A stretch of 16,062 bases of DNA from Euryarchaeota archaeon UBA40 (GCA_002506875.1 DAYJ01000105.1:1-16062), one strand, 5' to 3'; positions 1 through 7,522 are shown, counted from the stretch's first letter. Made by a program: numbers and translations. The notes: generated by a model from the letters alone, not told the origin.

Positions 1-1
1 C

Positions 2-856
2 TCAATCTTGAATCGAGGGGAGGTCAATCACATGGTAGTGTATCTCGATGTCCACCGTAAGGTCTTGCAGACAACTGCATCAATTCGTCAGGCAGGTTGG
101 AGTGAGACGCTCGATTTCTCACTTGAAACTCCTTCTACCTGTGAGGTATTAGATGGCATTGTATACACTGTGAATGTACCTTCTGATTTCACAGAGGGCG
201 AGGCCTCAATCGTATTGATTGCTGTGGATCAGGATGGGCTGGCCTCGGGCTGGACTGAATCGATTGAGATTGTTTTCCCCTCACCTGTAATTCACGATAT
301 CCATTGGCCAGTAGGGGCTGAGGTGGGCGTCCCTAGTACAATAGAGTTCAATGTAACTGATCTTGACGATTTGTCCAGTGTCCTGTGCGATATCGATATC
401 GTTCAAGGGAATCTTAGTATTCTATCTGTAGAGGCTTCACCTGGTCAGGAGGGGGGGATTCTTGTTGAATGGAAACCGGGCCGGCCGATGGAGAACGTCA
501 GTGCAAGTATTGTGTGCCGAGATGAGCTTGGTCGTGTTGATGAATCCAATATCACGGGATTGAATGTCACAGGGGAGGTGGAACTACCCATAGACACCCC
601 ATCCGAAGAAACTGAGGAACAGGCGGATGGAATTGGATTCATGTTACCTGGTGTCGTACTCGCAGTTCTGATACTGCTGTTGTTGGTTACCCAAGTATTG
701 CGCAGCGCACGTTTTACTTCGATGAAGGATGAATCCGAATCTCCTTGGATTGTTGCGGAATCCGATGCTTTACTGATGCAACTCGATACCTCATCTATTA
801 CTGGTGATGAATCTGAAATCTCGACAATTGAGAGTGATGTTGTGAATGAGGATTGA
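2..856 (+). CDS. C-terminal part of a single-anchor surface protein (5' end outside window)
   Basis: The reading frame is open to the left edge, and the first possible start (TTG at 8) has no ribosome site, so this is very probably the end of a larger protein. Numbering from that TTG, residues 1-200 are beta-rich and Ig-like in feel, with five N-glycosylation sequons (NVT, NLS, NVS, NIT, NVT). An acidic proline/threonine linker follows. A hydrophobic helix at about 208-231 is followed by basic residues (RSAR) and a 50-residue acidic, serine-rich tail. This is the pattern of an archaeal cell-surface protein with the chain outside and a short cytoplasmic tail. I recognise no specific family. 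It ends 50 bases before the preferred start of the next gene. Membrane anchoring is seen directly; surface location and glycosylation are inferred. Confidence 0.75.
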   Translation, partial: SILNRGEVNHMVVYLDVHRKVLQTTASIRQAGWSETLDFSLETPSTCEVLDGIVYTVNVPSDFTEGEASIVLIAVDQDGLASGWTESIEIVFPSPVIHDIHWPVGAEVGVPSTIEFNVTDLDDLSSVLCDIDIVQGNLSILSVEASPGQEGGILVEWKPGRPMENVSASIVCRDELGRVDESNITGLNVTGEVELPIDTPSEETEEQADGIGFMLPGVVLAVLILLLLVTQVLRSARFTSMKDESESPWIVAESDALLMQLDTSSITGDESEISTIESDVVNED

Positions 857-906
857 GTCGATCACTATAGCAAAGGCTTGATTGGCTAATGCCTTTATCG
901 CCCTCT

Positions 907-1140
907 ATGGCAACTGGATACGTGCTTGTGAATGTCGAACCGGGGATGGAGTTCTCAGTATTTGAATCGGTTAAAGGGCTGGATAAAGTTGCAGATGCGA
1001 CTCTTCTTTTCGGCGACTATGATCTCATCATCAAGGTGATTTCTGAAGACATGTCTTCTATTGCCGCATTTGTCGTTGAGAAGGTACGCCAAGTCGAAGG
1101 AGTTTCAAACACGAAAACACTTGCTGGCGCCGAGATTTGA
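907..1140 (+). CDS. Stand-alone Lrp/AsnC ligand-binding (RAM) domain protein
   Basis: This is a small protein of about 77 residues matching the C-terminal effector-binding domain of Lrp/AsnC regulators: an opening strand (YVLVNVEPG), a helix, then the FGDYDLIIKV strand, a second helix and a closing strand after GVSNTK. There is no helix-turn-helix DNA-binding part. Archaeal relatives of this length form oligomers that bind amino acids or similar ligands, and may pair with full-length regulators. I chose ATG at 907 because family members usually start right before the first strand. An in-frame ATG at 889 would add six residues (83 in all). Neither has a Shine-Dalgarno site. The target and ligand cannot be read from the sequence. 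Confidence 0.82.
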   Translation: MATGYVLVNVEPGMEFSVFESVKGLDKVADATLLFGDYDLIIKVISEDMSSIAAFVVEKVRQVEGVSNTKTLAGAEI

Positions 1141-1214
1141 GCACATCGATGGACTGCAAGGAACCCCTCGGAATCCTCGAAAAACCGTTGATTTCGGAGA
1201 CGTATTGCGTTTTT

Positions 1215-1263
1215 GTGGTTAAAGTTTATACGCGAGAAACCAAGCAGGTTTGTTCACAGGTGA
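1215..1263 (+). promoter_or_regulatory. Promoter and ribosome site of the MC1 gene
   Basis: A TATA-like element (aaagtttata, 1221-1230) preceded by a purine-containing stretch that can serve as a BRE lies about 43 bases before the MC1 start. Initiation about 25 bases downstream of the box would give a leader of roughly 18 bases. That leader carries AGGTGA (1258-1263), six bases before the ATG at 1270. The spacing of all three parts fits an archaeal promoter with a short leader. The element was read by eye. Confidence 0.6.
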
Positions 1264-1269
1264 AGCCTG

Positions 1270-1536
1270 ATGAGTGAAAAGAAGTACTTCGTACTAATGG
1301 AAAACGGGAAGGACACCTCCACGGTGTACCACAACAAGCAGCCCCGCCAGGCGGCCCTAAAGGCCGCCAACAAGGGACACAAGGACATCCGTCTGCGCGA
1401 GCGCGGCACGGACAAGGTCCACGTGTTCACTGGGCAGCGCAACCAGGTGCCAAAGCCTGCTAGCGCACCTGCGTGGCTGAAGGGTGACACGGTCTGGAAG
1501 GCCAACGTCAGCAAGGTCGGCATCGAGCGCCTTTGA
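1270..1536 (+). CDS. MC1-type archaeal chromatin protein
   Basis: This 88-residue basic protein is a clear member of the MC1 (methanogen chromosomal protein 1) family, monomeric proteins that bind and sharply bend DNA. Diagnostic stretches are KQPRQAALKAANKG (23-36), IRLRERGTDKVHVF (40-53) and the PAW of the DNA-binding arm (67-69). From my memory of Methanosarcina MC1 (93 residues), the loop between the first two stretches is about six residues shorter here. ATG at 1270 is set by AGGTGA six bases upstream. The gene has its own promoter and a 3' hairpin, so it is probably monocistronic. Its codons are visibly richer in G and C (AAG, GCC, CGC) than the neighbours', which fits high expression or foreign origin. 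Identification is very sure; a global role in chromosome packing is family knowledge. Confidence 0.95.
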   Translation: MSEKKYFVLMENGKDTSTVYHNKQPRQAALKAANKGHKDIRLRERGTDKVHVFTGQRNQVPKPASAPAWLKGDTVWKANVSKVGIERL

Positions 1537-1578
1537 GCAGCTCTGCAGACACCCTCTTGGAAATAATTCCCATGAACC

Positions 1579-1639
1579 GCCCTTAGGGCCCAGAACATCC
1601 CCCGCCTTAGACCGTCGGCGTCCCCTTCGGTCTTAGGCG
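1579..1639 (+). terminator. Hairpins downstream of MC1, possible terminator or 3' UTR structure
   Basis: Two inverted repeats lie 43-103 bases after the MC1 stop. The first is GCCC-TTA-GGGC (1579-1589). The second is a 12-pair stem with a single T-T mismatch, CGCCTTAGACCG (1603-1614) against CGGTCTTAGGCG (1628-1639), with a 13-base loop, followed by a pyrimidine-rich stretch. Each stem contains the same CTTAG core. It could end or stabilise the abundant MC1 message, or belong to a small RNA. Confidence 0.45.
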
Positions 1640-1704
1640 AACCCCTTCTTCTCTGAATTATCCATTTGGGTTATTGGATAGAGGTTATTCTTGATAGAGT
1701 GTCT

Positions 1705-1722
1705 TCAGGTTTTTTTTCCTGA
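1705..1722 (+). terminator. Eight-T run between short inverted arms
   Basis: TCAGG, eight consecutive T residues (1710-1717) and CCTGA form an uninterrupted T tract just before the next gene. Archaeal RNA polymerase stops at T runs in the coding strand, so this may be a terminator for read-through from MC1. Its position six bases before a start codon is odd for a terminator, so the assignment is weak. Confidence 0.3.
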
Positions 1723-1727
1723 TAGCA

Positions 1728-2309
1728 ATGCAGATGTCTCCCTTTGAATTCGTAACTATTTTCTGTTCGTTGATTCTTGGTTTAGCCCTCACGCATATTT
1801 TTCGTGCAGTATCTGATCTGTACGAGATTCGTGATCGTGTCAAGACGTATTGGCTCAATTCACTCTGGGTGGTTACAGTTACTATGTGGTCGATACAAAC
1901 GTGGTGGGGACTTTGGTCGTTGTCCATCGTCATGGATACCTGGACCTATGCACAGTATTGGTTCCTAGTAGTGAATTTATCATCGATTTATTTCTTCACG
2001 ACTCTCGTTCTTCCAAAGGCGACTGATGAGGGTCACATCGATTTAGAAACCCACTACTATTCGGTACAACAGGCTTTTTTCTCTCTCATCGCCATCTCTC
2101 TCTTTACATCGAGCGTAATCAATCACACCTTGTTTGAGAAGGCATTGACTGCGCCCGAAGTGATTATGCCGACTATTGTTGGGTGTGCGGCCATCGGGGC
2201 AGCTCTGAACGAGTCCAAGACTTATCACAAGGTGATTGGGGTTTTCATGTTCCTGATGTACATCGTCTTCCAACTAACGGATGTCCTTCTGATTGAATAC
2301 ACGCCTTGA
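1728..2309 (+). CDS. Uncharacterised six-helix membrane protein
   Basis: The 193-residue product has about six hydrophobic helices (roughly 6-26, 42-67, 74-95, 113-131, 144-160, 168-188), short loops and no recognisable catalytic motif. The N-terminus (SPFEFVTIFCSLILGLALTH) resembles small bacterial integral membrane proteins of unknown function that begin with a PFEF-type motif and a conserved LGLALTH. ATG at 1728 or at 1734 could be the start; the second places the SPFEF motif right after the initiator. No Shine-Dalgarno site is visible for either. It ends eight bases before the convergent sdhB stop. A bacterial origin is suggested by resemblance only. I do not assign a function. Confidence 0.72.
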   Translation: MQMSPFEFVTIFCSLILGLALTHIFRAVSDLYEIRDRVKTYWLNSLWVVTVTMWSIQTWWGLWSLSIVMDTWTYAQYWFLVVNLSSIYFFTTLVLPKATDEGHIDLETHYYSVQQAFFSLIAISLFTSSVINHTLFEKALTAPEVIMPTIVGCAAIGAALNESKTYHKVIGVFMFLMYIVFQLTDVLLIEYTP

Positions 2310-2317
2310 GATCCATT

Positions 2318-3085
2318 TCACTTGCGTAAGCCGAGCTTTTTGGCAATCATTGCAAGCGGGTCATAGTATTCTGTGACTACACGTTCTTTCAGCGGGATAA
2401 TTGCATTGTCTGTGATATTGATTCCCGCAGGACAGACCTCGGTGCAACAGCGCGTGATGTTGCAGTATCCAAGTCCGAAGTCCTCCTTGATTTCTGGAAT
2501 CCGACTCTCGATATCCAGCGGGTGCATCTCTAAGTTGGCAAGACGGACGAAGAAGCGTGGTCCAGCGAATTCATCGAATTTCTGATGTTCTCGAAGCACG
2601 TGGCAGGTATTGACACATAGCATGCATTCTATGCAGGCACGGAACTCCTGAATTCGATCTGCTTCCCCTTGTTTGAATACCCAATCTGGCTCCTCCGGCC
2701 CATTGATAGGAGTAATGCGTTCATCGGTCCGGTAGGCCCAAGATGTGTCTGTAACGAGGTCACGGACGAGGGGGAAAGCCTGCATCGGTTTGACGAGGAC
2801 AGGCTCGGATTCATCGGTCATCTCCTCAAAGACATCCTCCATTCGTGTCATGCACATTAGTTGTGGTTTACCGTTAATTTCCGCGCTACATGAACCGCAT
2901 TTACCTGCTTTGCAGTTCCATCGGCAGGCGAGGTCCGGAGCATCCTTTGCCTGAATGCGGTGAATGACGTCAAGAACGACCATTCCCTCATCGAGTTCAA
3001 CGGTATAGTCAACCATCTTACCGAACGGGTCTCCATCTTCGTCGGGCGCTCCTCGAAACACCCTAAAGGTCACTTCGTTGGACAT
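2318..3085 (-). CDS. sdhB: Succinate dehydrogenase iron-sulfur subunit
   Basis: SdhB passes electrons from the flavoprotein to quinone in succinate dehydrogenase, at the inner face of the membrane. All three cluster sites are intact: [2Fe-2S] by C58, C63, C66 and C78 (CKAGKCGSC motif); [4Fe-4S] by C151, C154, C157 and C218; [3Fe-4S] by C161, C208 and C214 (GYCNITRCC region). The length of 255 residues is normal. ATG at 3085 follows a strong GGAGGAG-type ribosome site located inside the end of sdhA, two bases after the sdhA stop, so translation is probably coupled. As I remember it, the sequence around CNITRCCTEVCP and MHPLD resembles the actinobacterial Sdh1 iron-sulfur subunit more than the proteobacterial type. 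Identification as SdhB is secure; strict fumarate reductase use is less likely given the context. Confidence 0.95.
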   Translation of the reverse strand: MSNEVTFRVFRGAPDEDGDPFGKMVDYTVELDEGMVVLDVIHRIQAKDAPDLACRWNCKAGKCGSCSAEINGKPQLMCMTRMEDVFEEMTDESEPVLVKPMQAFPLVRDLVTDTSWAYRTDERITPINGPEEPDWVFKQGEADRIQEFRACIECMLCVNTCHVLREHQKFDEFAGPRFFVRLANLEMHPLDIESRIPEIKEDFGLGYCNITRCCTEVCPAGINITDNAIIPLKERVVTEYYDPLAMIAKKLGLRK

Positions 3086-3087
3086 AC

Positions 3088-4920
3088 TTACTCCTCCTCT
3101 TCGTGTAGATCATCTGCATCTAGTAACGACTTGAGGTCGTCAGGAATAGGGGGGTATGTCACGTAGTCGATTACCATAGATCCGTCACCCTTCTTGATGA
3201 TGACACTGTTGATTTTACCCCAGTGTTTGTGATCAGGCGTGGGGAAGTCATCGCGAGTATGCCCTCCACGACTCTCTTCACGACGAAGAGCAGCAAGAGC
3301 GCACATTCTGCTAACATCAATCATTGCTCCAATCTCAAGTGCTTGATGCCAACCAGGATTGTAGATGCGACCGCCGCCTGCTGAGGTATTGCTTGAACGC
3401 GTCTCAAGTTCATCAAGATCCTTGAGTGCCTCTTCGAGAAGGCTTCCAGTCCTGATTATTCCAACTTTTTTCTGCATCATTAAACGGAGGTCTTCAACAA
3501 CTTTCGCTGGATTTTCTCCATCCCCACGGGAAAGGGGTGCAAGTGTCTCTTCGATTACTTCTTTGATTTCAGCAGCATCGATATCAGCGAAACTGTCAAT
3601 CTCAAGTGCAGCTGTTGCTGCGTATTCTCCGGCTATTTTTCCGAATACAATTAGATCGGAGAGAGAATTACCACCTAATCGGTTTGCTCCGTGAAGCCCT
3701 GTAGCTGCCTCTCCTGCTGCATAGAGGCCGGGAACAGTGGACTCTTGGCTGTAGGGGTCGACCTTTACGCCGCCCATAACGTAGTGTGCGGTGGGGCCGA
3801 CTTCCATTGGTTGCTTCGTGATGTCAACGGCAGCGAGCTCCATGAACTGATGGTACATGCCTGGGAGTTTCTTCTTGACTTCCTCCTCATCACGCCATGA
3901 GATGTCGAGGTAAGCTCCTCCATGTTCTGAGGCTCGACCTGCATCTCTCTCGCTATTGATTGCTTTCGCGACAACGTCACGCGTCAGAAGTTCAGGTGGG
4001 CGACGCTTAGTCGCAAGTTTTCCGGATATCACCTCATCAACCCAAGCCAGTGCTTCCTCTTCAGTGTCAGCGAATTCATCCCGGTACATCTCCGGTACAT
4101 AATCGAACATGAATCGTTTGCCTTCGGCGTTGGTGAGCATCCCGCCTTCTCCGCGAACACCCTCTGTGACGAGAATTCCTTTGACAGAGGGAGGCCATAT
4201 CATCCCAGTTGGATGGAATTGGACGAATTCCATGTCGCCCATTTCTGCACCAGCCCAATAAGCGAGTGCATGCCCCTCTCCAGTGTATTCCCAAGAACCC
4301 GAGCATACTTCCCAACAGCGGGTAATTCCGCCTGTTGCAAGGATGATTGTTTTGGCTTTGAACAGGTGCAGCGTCCCGTCAGTCCTGTTGTAGGCAAAGC
4401 ATCCAGAGATTCTACCATCGGTCTTGAACAAGCGACGGACGGTGTATTCCATGAATACCTCCATGCCTGTATGGATGCCCTTTTGTTGCAGAGTACGAAT
4501 CAATTCGAGTCCAGTCGCATCACCAATATGGGCGAGTCGTGGATAGGTATGGCCTCCAAAGTTACGTTGACTCGTCAATCCTTTGGGGGTACGATCGAAG
4601 ACAGCCCCCCACTGCTCAAGCTCCCGGATTCTATCTGGAGCCTGCTGTGCGTGGATTTGAGCCATGCGCCAGTCGCCCAGATATTTTCCACCCTTCATGG
4701 TATCACGGAAGTGCGTTTCCCAGGAATCTCTGTGGTCCTTATTTGCTAGAGCAGCTGCGGCTCCACCCTCAGCCATGACTGTGTGAGCTTTACCCAGCAT
4801 GGATTTACAGATCATGGCGACACTCGCACCAGTGGCACTTGCCTCGATTGCTGCTCGTAGCCCGGCCCCCCCAGCTCCGATTACGACTACATCGTGCTGA
4901 TGGATCTCGTAATCTTCCAT
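3088..4920 (-). CDS. sdhA: Succinate dehydrogenase flavoprotein subunit
   Basis: SdhA oxidises succinate to fumarate with covalently bound FAD in the citric acid cycle. Visible features are the dinucleotide-binding GAGGAG (15-20), the covalent-FAD histidine H46 in KAHTVMAEGG, the FHPTG motif (235-239), EGVRGEGG (253-260), the proton-transfer arginine R314 in LLTRDVVAKA, the substrate-site histidine H379 in GPTAHYVMGG, and R414 in GANRLGGNSL. The length of 610 residues is typical. The C-terminal domain ends in an acidic tail. ATG at 4920 directly abuts the sdhC stop codon and has GGAGG seven bases upstream within sdhC. All key residues are present, so the enzyme should be active. Gene order C-A-B matches the actinobacterial Sdh1 operon. 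Confidence 0.97.
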   Translation of the reverse strand: MEDYEIHQHDVVVIGAGGAGLRAAIEASATGASVAMICKSMLGKAHTVMAEGGAAAALANKDHRDSWETHFRDTMKGGKYLGDWRMAQIHAQQAPDRIRELEQWGAVFDRTPKGLTSQRNFGGHTYPRLAHIGDATGLELIRTLQQKGIHTGMEVFMEYTVRRLFKTDGRISGCFAYNRTDGTLHLFKAKTIILATGGITRCWEVCSGSWEYTGEGHALAYWAGAEMGDMEFVQFHPTGMIWPPSVKGILVTEGVRGEGGMLTNAEGKRFMFDYVPEMYRDEFADTEEEALAWVDEVISGKLATKRRPPELLTRDVVAKAINSERDAGRASEHGGAYLDISWRDEEEVKKKLPGMYHQFMELAAVDITKQPMEVGPTAHYVMGGVKVDPYSQESTVPGLYAAGEAATGLHGANRLGGNSLSDLIVFGKIAGEYAATAALEIDSFADIDAAEIKEVIEETLAPLSRGDGENPAKVVEDLRLMMQKKVGIIRTGSLLEEALKDLDELETRSSNTSAGGGRIYNPGWHQALEIGAMIDVSRMCALAALRREESRGGHTRDDFPTPDHKHWGKINSVIIKKGDGSMVIDYVTYPPIPDDLKSLLDADDLHEEEE

Positions 4921-5811
4921 TCAAAATCCTCCGATGAGAACAATATCTGAAATTCCGAACATCGGATCAGTGCACATCCAGATATAGAAATCAGCAAACA
5001 TGACGACAAATAGGCTGTAGAGTGCCCAATCTTTGTGATGTTCGTTGAGTTTCGTGCTCCATTTCCAAAGTCGATGCTTGAATCGGGCAGCACTGCTTGA
5101 GGTCCAATCGTTGGAGCCACCGCCTACCACATGTCTGAACGCATGACAACCAAAGGTGTATCCTGACAACATCATGACATTGGCAAATAGGAGAAGAGAA
5201 CCAATTGAGACACCGAAACTATGTGCATGTGTAACTGGGTCGTGGAAGTTGATTGAGAGCCAGAAATCCCATGCGAGGATAGGGAGGTAGATTACTGCCG
5301 CATACATGAAGTAACGATGCAGATTCTGAACAACGAGAAGTCCAGTTTCACCAGAGTACTCATTCCATGGTTTAGAGACAGCACAGCCAGTAGGCTGCTG
5401 AAAGAATGCGCGGTAGTACGCCTTTCGATAGTAGTAACATGTTCCGCGGAAACCTGCAGGGAATACTAGGATGAACATGGCAGGTGACATCCATGCCAAT
5501 GCGAGGGGCACCATTGATCCAATGGAATCTCCACCAGGAATAATCAATGGAGAGTATAGTGGACTTAGAACATGGCTTCCTGTATTCTCGATTGCCATTG
5601 TACCGGCGCCATGGCCAATATCTGCTGAGTATCCGAATTCCGAGAATATCCAGAAATCAGCCTCCATGAAACCGCGCCATGTGGCGTATATGAGCATGAT
5701 TCCGAGGTAGGCACCCATCGCAGTAGGGCCTTTCCACCAAGGGTCGGTTCGATCGGTCTGTCCGAACCCTTTCTTCATTGGGAGTTTGACAGATTCGCCC
5801 ACATCATCCAA
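4921..5811 (-). CDS. sdhC: Succinate dehydrogenase membrane (cytochrome b) subunit
   Basis: This 296-residue membrane protein is the likely anchor and quinone-reducing subunit of the SDH complex, since it immediately precedes sdhA and no other anchor gene follows. About five helices are seen (31-48, 101-120, 165-185, 200-220, 260-279). Candidate haem-ligand histidines are H165, H195/H197, H223, H227 and H258/H259. The CYYYRKAYYR stretch (125-134) and GYTFGCHAFRH (217-227) resemble, from memory, the single large SdhC of actinobacterial Sdh1, rather than the paired small SdhC/SdhD of E. coli. The start is uncertain: TTG at 5811 is the farthest upstream, GTG at 5802 and ATG at 5778 are in frame, and none has a clear ribosome site. 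Haem number and quinone site are not resolved. Confidence 0.88.
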   Translation of the reverse strand: MDDVGESVKLPMKKGFGQTDRTDPWWKGPTAMGAYLGIMLIYATWRGFMEADFWIFSEFGYSADIGHGAGTMAIENTGSHVLSPLYSPLIIPGGDSIGSMVPLALAWMSPAMFILVFPAGFRGTCYYYRKAYYRAFFQQPTGCAVSKPWNEYSGETGLLVVQNLHRYFMYAAVIYLPILAWDFWLSINFHDPVTHAHSFGVSIGSLLLFANVMMLSGYTFGCHAFRHVVGGGSNDWTSSSAARFKHRLWKWSTKLNEHHKDWALYSLFVVMFADFYIWMCTDPMFGISDIVLIGGF

Positions 5812-5834
5812 CTCTGTTCAAATGGGACGGTTGA

Positions 5835-5850
5835 TGGGACATAAGTAATT
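5835..5850 (-). promoter_or_regulatory. Possible promoter of the sdh operon
   Basis: The 60-base gap between the aldehyde dehydrogenase stop and sdhC contains an A/T-rich element (TTACTTAT on the minus strand, 5841-5848), about 33 bases before the TTG candidate start. This spacing would give a very short or absent leader, matching the lack of a ribosome site. The gap is also short enough for read-through from the upstream gene, so the promoter is only a possibility. Confidence 0.25.
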
Positions 5851-5871
5851 GCATACAGCCTTACTATATTC

Positions 5872-7506
5872 TCAAGCCAGTGAACCGTAGTCTACTTCGG
5901 CTTCCTCAATTTCAATTTCATCAACATCCATTTGTGCGAGTTGTAACTTCCCACTCAATTCATCGTTTACTGCGTGCCAGTAGGAGTATGCCTCAATCAC
6001 CCAAATCCCAGATTCACGTGTTCCATTACCTGACCCCTTAACGCCACCGAATGGGAGGTGCGCCTCCGCGCCCGTGGTGGAGTTGTTGATACCCGTCATT
6101 CCTGCCTTAATTCCAGTTTTGAAGCGATAGGCTTCGAGGCGATCGTTGGTATAGATTGCCGATGATAGGCCATAGGGCGAAGCATTCGCAAGGTGAAGGG
6201 CGTGGTCGAAGTCTTTCGCTTTCACGATTGTGACAACGGGCCCGAATATCTCCTCATGGAAGCATTCCATATCTTCTGTGACATCAACATAGACATGAGG
6301 CCACATGTAGACCCCCTCGTTGGCAGATCCAAGGAAATTTTCTGGAGCGCTAGCTTCGGTAATCCGCCCTTCTCCATGAATGCGCTTTGCACCAGAAGCA
6401 TCGCACATATCGAGACCCTTTAGGAAGTCCTTGGCGTATTTTTCGGATAACATGGATCCATACAACACATCCTCATGACGCATTGAGTCACCGATTTTTG
6501 TTGTTCTAACCTTGTTCATGTACATCTCAAGGAATTTGTCGTAGATACTCTCGTGGACAATCAGGTTACCAAGGCTTGTGCAACGTTGCCCCGCTGTTCC
6601 AAATCCTGCCCAGTAGGCGCCAGTAACTGCATTTTCGAGATTTGCAGAAGGCATGATGACAAGTGGATTCTTTCCACCAAGTTCCAAAGAGCAGGAAACG
6701 AGGTTTCGTCCACAAATTTCTCCAATCATCTTGCCAACACCTGTCGACCCGGTGAACGAGATTTTGTTGACAAGCCCATCATCCACAGCATCCACTAGGT
6801 GCTGTCCAGCACCGCTACCTTTCCCGTGCACGAGATTGATTACACCATCAGGGATTCCAGATTCGTGCATAATTCGTGCAAGTGCGAATGAAAGAAGAGG
6901 CGCATCTTGAGGCGATTTCCAGACACAAGTATTTCCACACATGATGGCTGGAATCATTTTCCAGAAAGGAACAGCTGAAGGGAAGTTACAAGCATTAATG
7001 ATACCACACACGCCCAGTGGTCGGCGATAGGTGAAGAGTTCCTTATCAGGGAGTTCACTGTTGACTGTCTGGCCGTATAGGCGTCGTCCCTCGGACTGGA
7101 AAAATAGGCAAGTATCAATCGCTTCCTGAACCTCTCCAGCACTCTCCTTCAGGGTCTTTCCAATCTCACGACTCTGGAGGCGAACAATCTCATCTTTGTG
7201 TTCCATTAGGAGGCGACCCATATTGCCGATTATTTGGCCACGGGTGGGTGCAGGTGTTGCTGCCCATGATGGGAATGCAGTGCGAGCTGCAGCCAAGGCA
7301 TCCCTCACATCTTCCTTAGTAGATAGCGGAAATTCCCCTAATTCATCCTCAAGCCAAGCCGGGTTTGTGGAAACGAAGGTACTTCCGTCCGATGCTAACT
7401 TCAGTTGCCCTCCAATGATGTTGTATCCTCGGATTTTTGGAGATCCATTCGGATTCTGTGGAGACGTTTCCATGGATTCAAAGCCAGTTTCAAGGATGTG
7501 TACCAT
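5872..7506 (-). CDS. NAD(P)-dependent aldehyde dehydrogenase, substrate unknown
   Basis: This is a full-length ALDH-superfamily enzyme that oxidises an aldehyde to a carboxylate. Conserved features are the oxyanion asparagine N174 (NACNFPSAVP), cofactor-binding K197, the nucleotide-loop GSTGVG (253-258), the general base E275 in LELGGKN, the nucleophile C309 in GQRCTS and the EEIFGP motif (418-423). The substrate-end signature (INNSTTGAEAHLPFGG, 473-488) is shared with semialdehyde-type ALDHs of bacteria and does not settle the substrate. The protein has an acidic C-terminal extension (about 525-544). ATG at 7506 lacks a well-placed ribosome site; the next in-frame ATG is at 7473 (residue 12). 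It is transcribed away from cdc48, with an inverted repeat in the leader, and lies 60 bases upstream of sdhC, so it may be co-transcribed with the sdh genes. Confidence 0.93.
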   Translation of the reverse strand: MVHILETGFESMETSPQNPNGSPKIRGYNIIGGQLKLASDGSTFVSTNPAWLEDELGEFPLSTKEDVRDALAAARTAFPSWAATPAPTRGQIIGNMGRLLMEHKDEIVRLQSREIGKTLKESAGEVQEAIDTCLFFQSEGRRLYGQTVNSELPDKELFTYRRPLGVCGIINACNFPSAVPFWKMIPAIMCGNTCVWKSPQDAPLLSFALARIMHESGIPDGVINLVHGKGSGAGQHLVDAVDDGLVNKISFTGSTGVGKMIGEICGRNLVSCSLELGGKNPLVIMPSANLENAVTGAYWAGFGTAGQRCTSLGNLIVHESIYDKFLEMYMNKVRTTKIGDSMRHEDVLYGSMLSEKYAKDFLKGLDMCDASGAKRIHGEGRITEASAPENFLGSANEGVYMWPHVYVDVTEDMECFHEEIFGPVVTIVKAKDFDHALHLANASPYGLSSAIYTNDRLEAYRFKTGIKAGMTGINNSTTGAEAHLPFGGVKGSGNGTRESGIWVIEAYSYWHAVNDELSGKLQLAQMDVDEIEIEEAEVDYGSLA

Positions 7507-7522
7507 GAGGGGCCATCGAACC

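Noticed and set aside
1254..1598. Open frame of 114 codons antisense to MC1
   Set aside because: MC1 is certain on the plus strand; the antisense frame arises from its GC-rich codons.
4213..4749. Open frame of 178 codons on the plus strand inside sdhA
   Set aside because: It is antisense to a fully conserved sdhA, with no recognisable domain; codon pattern explains it as a shadow.
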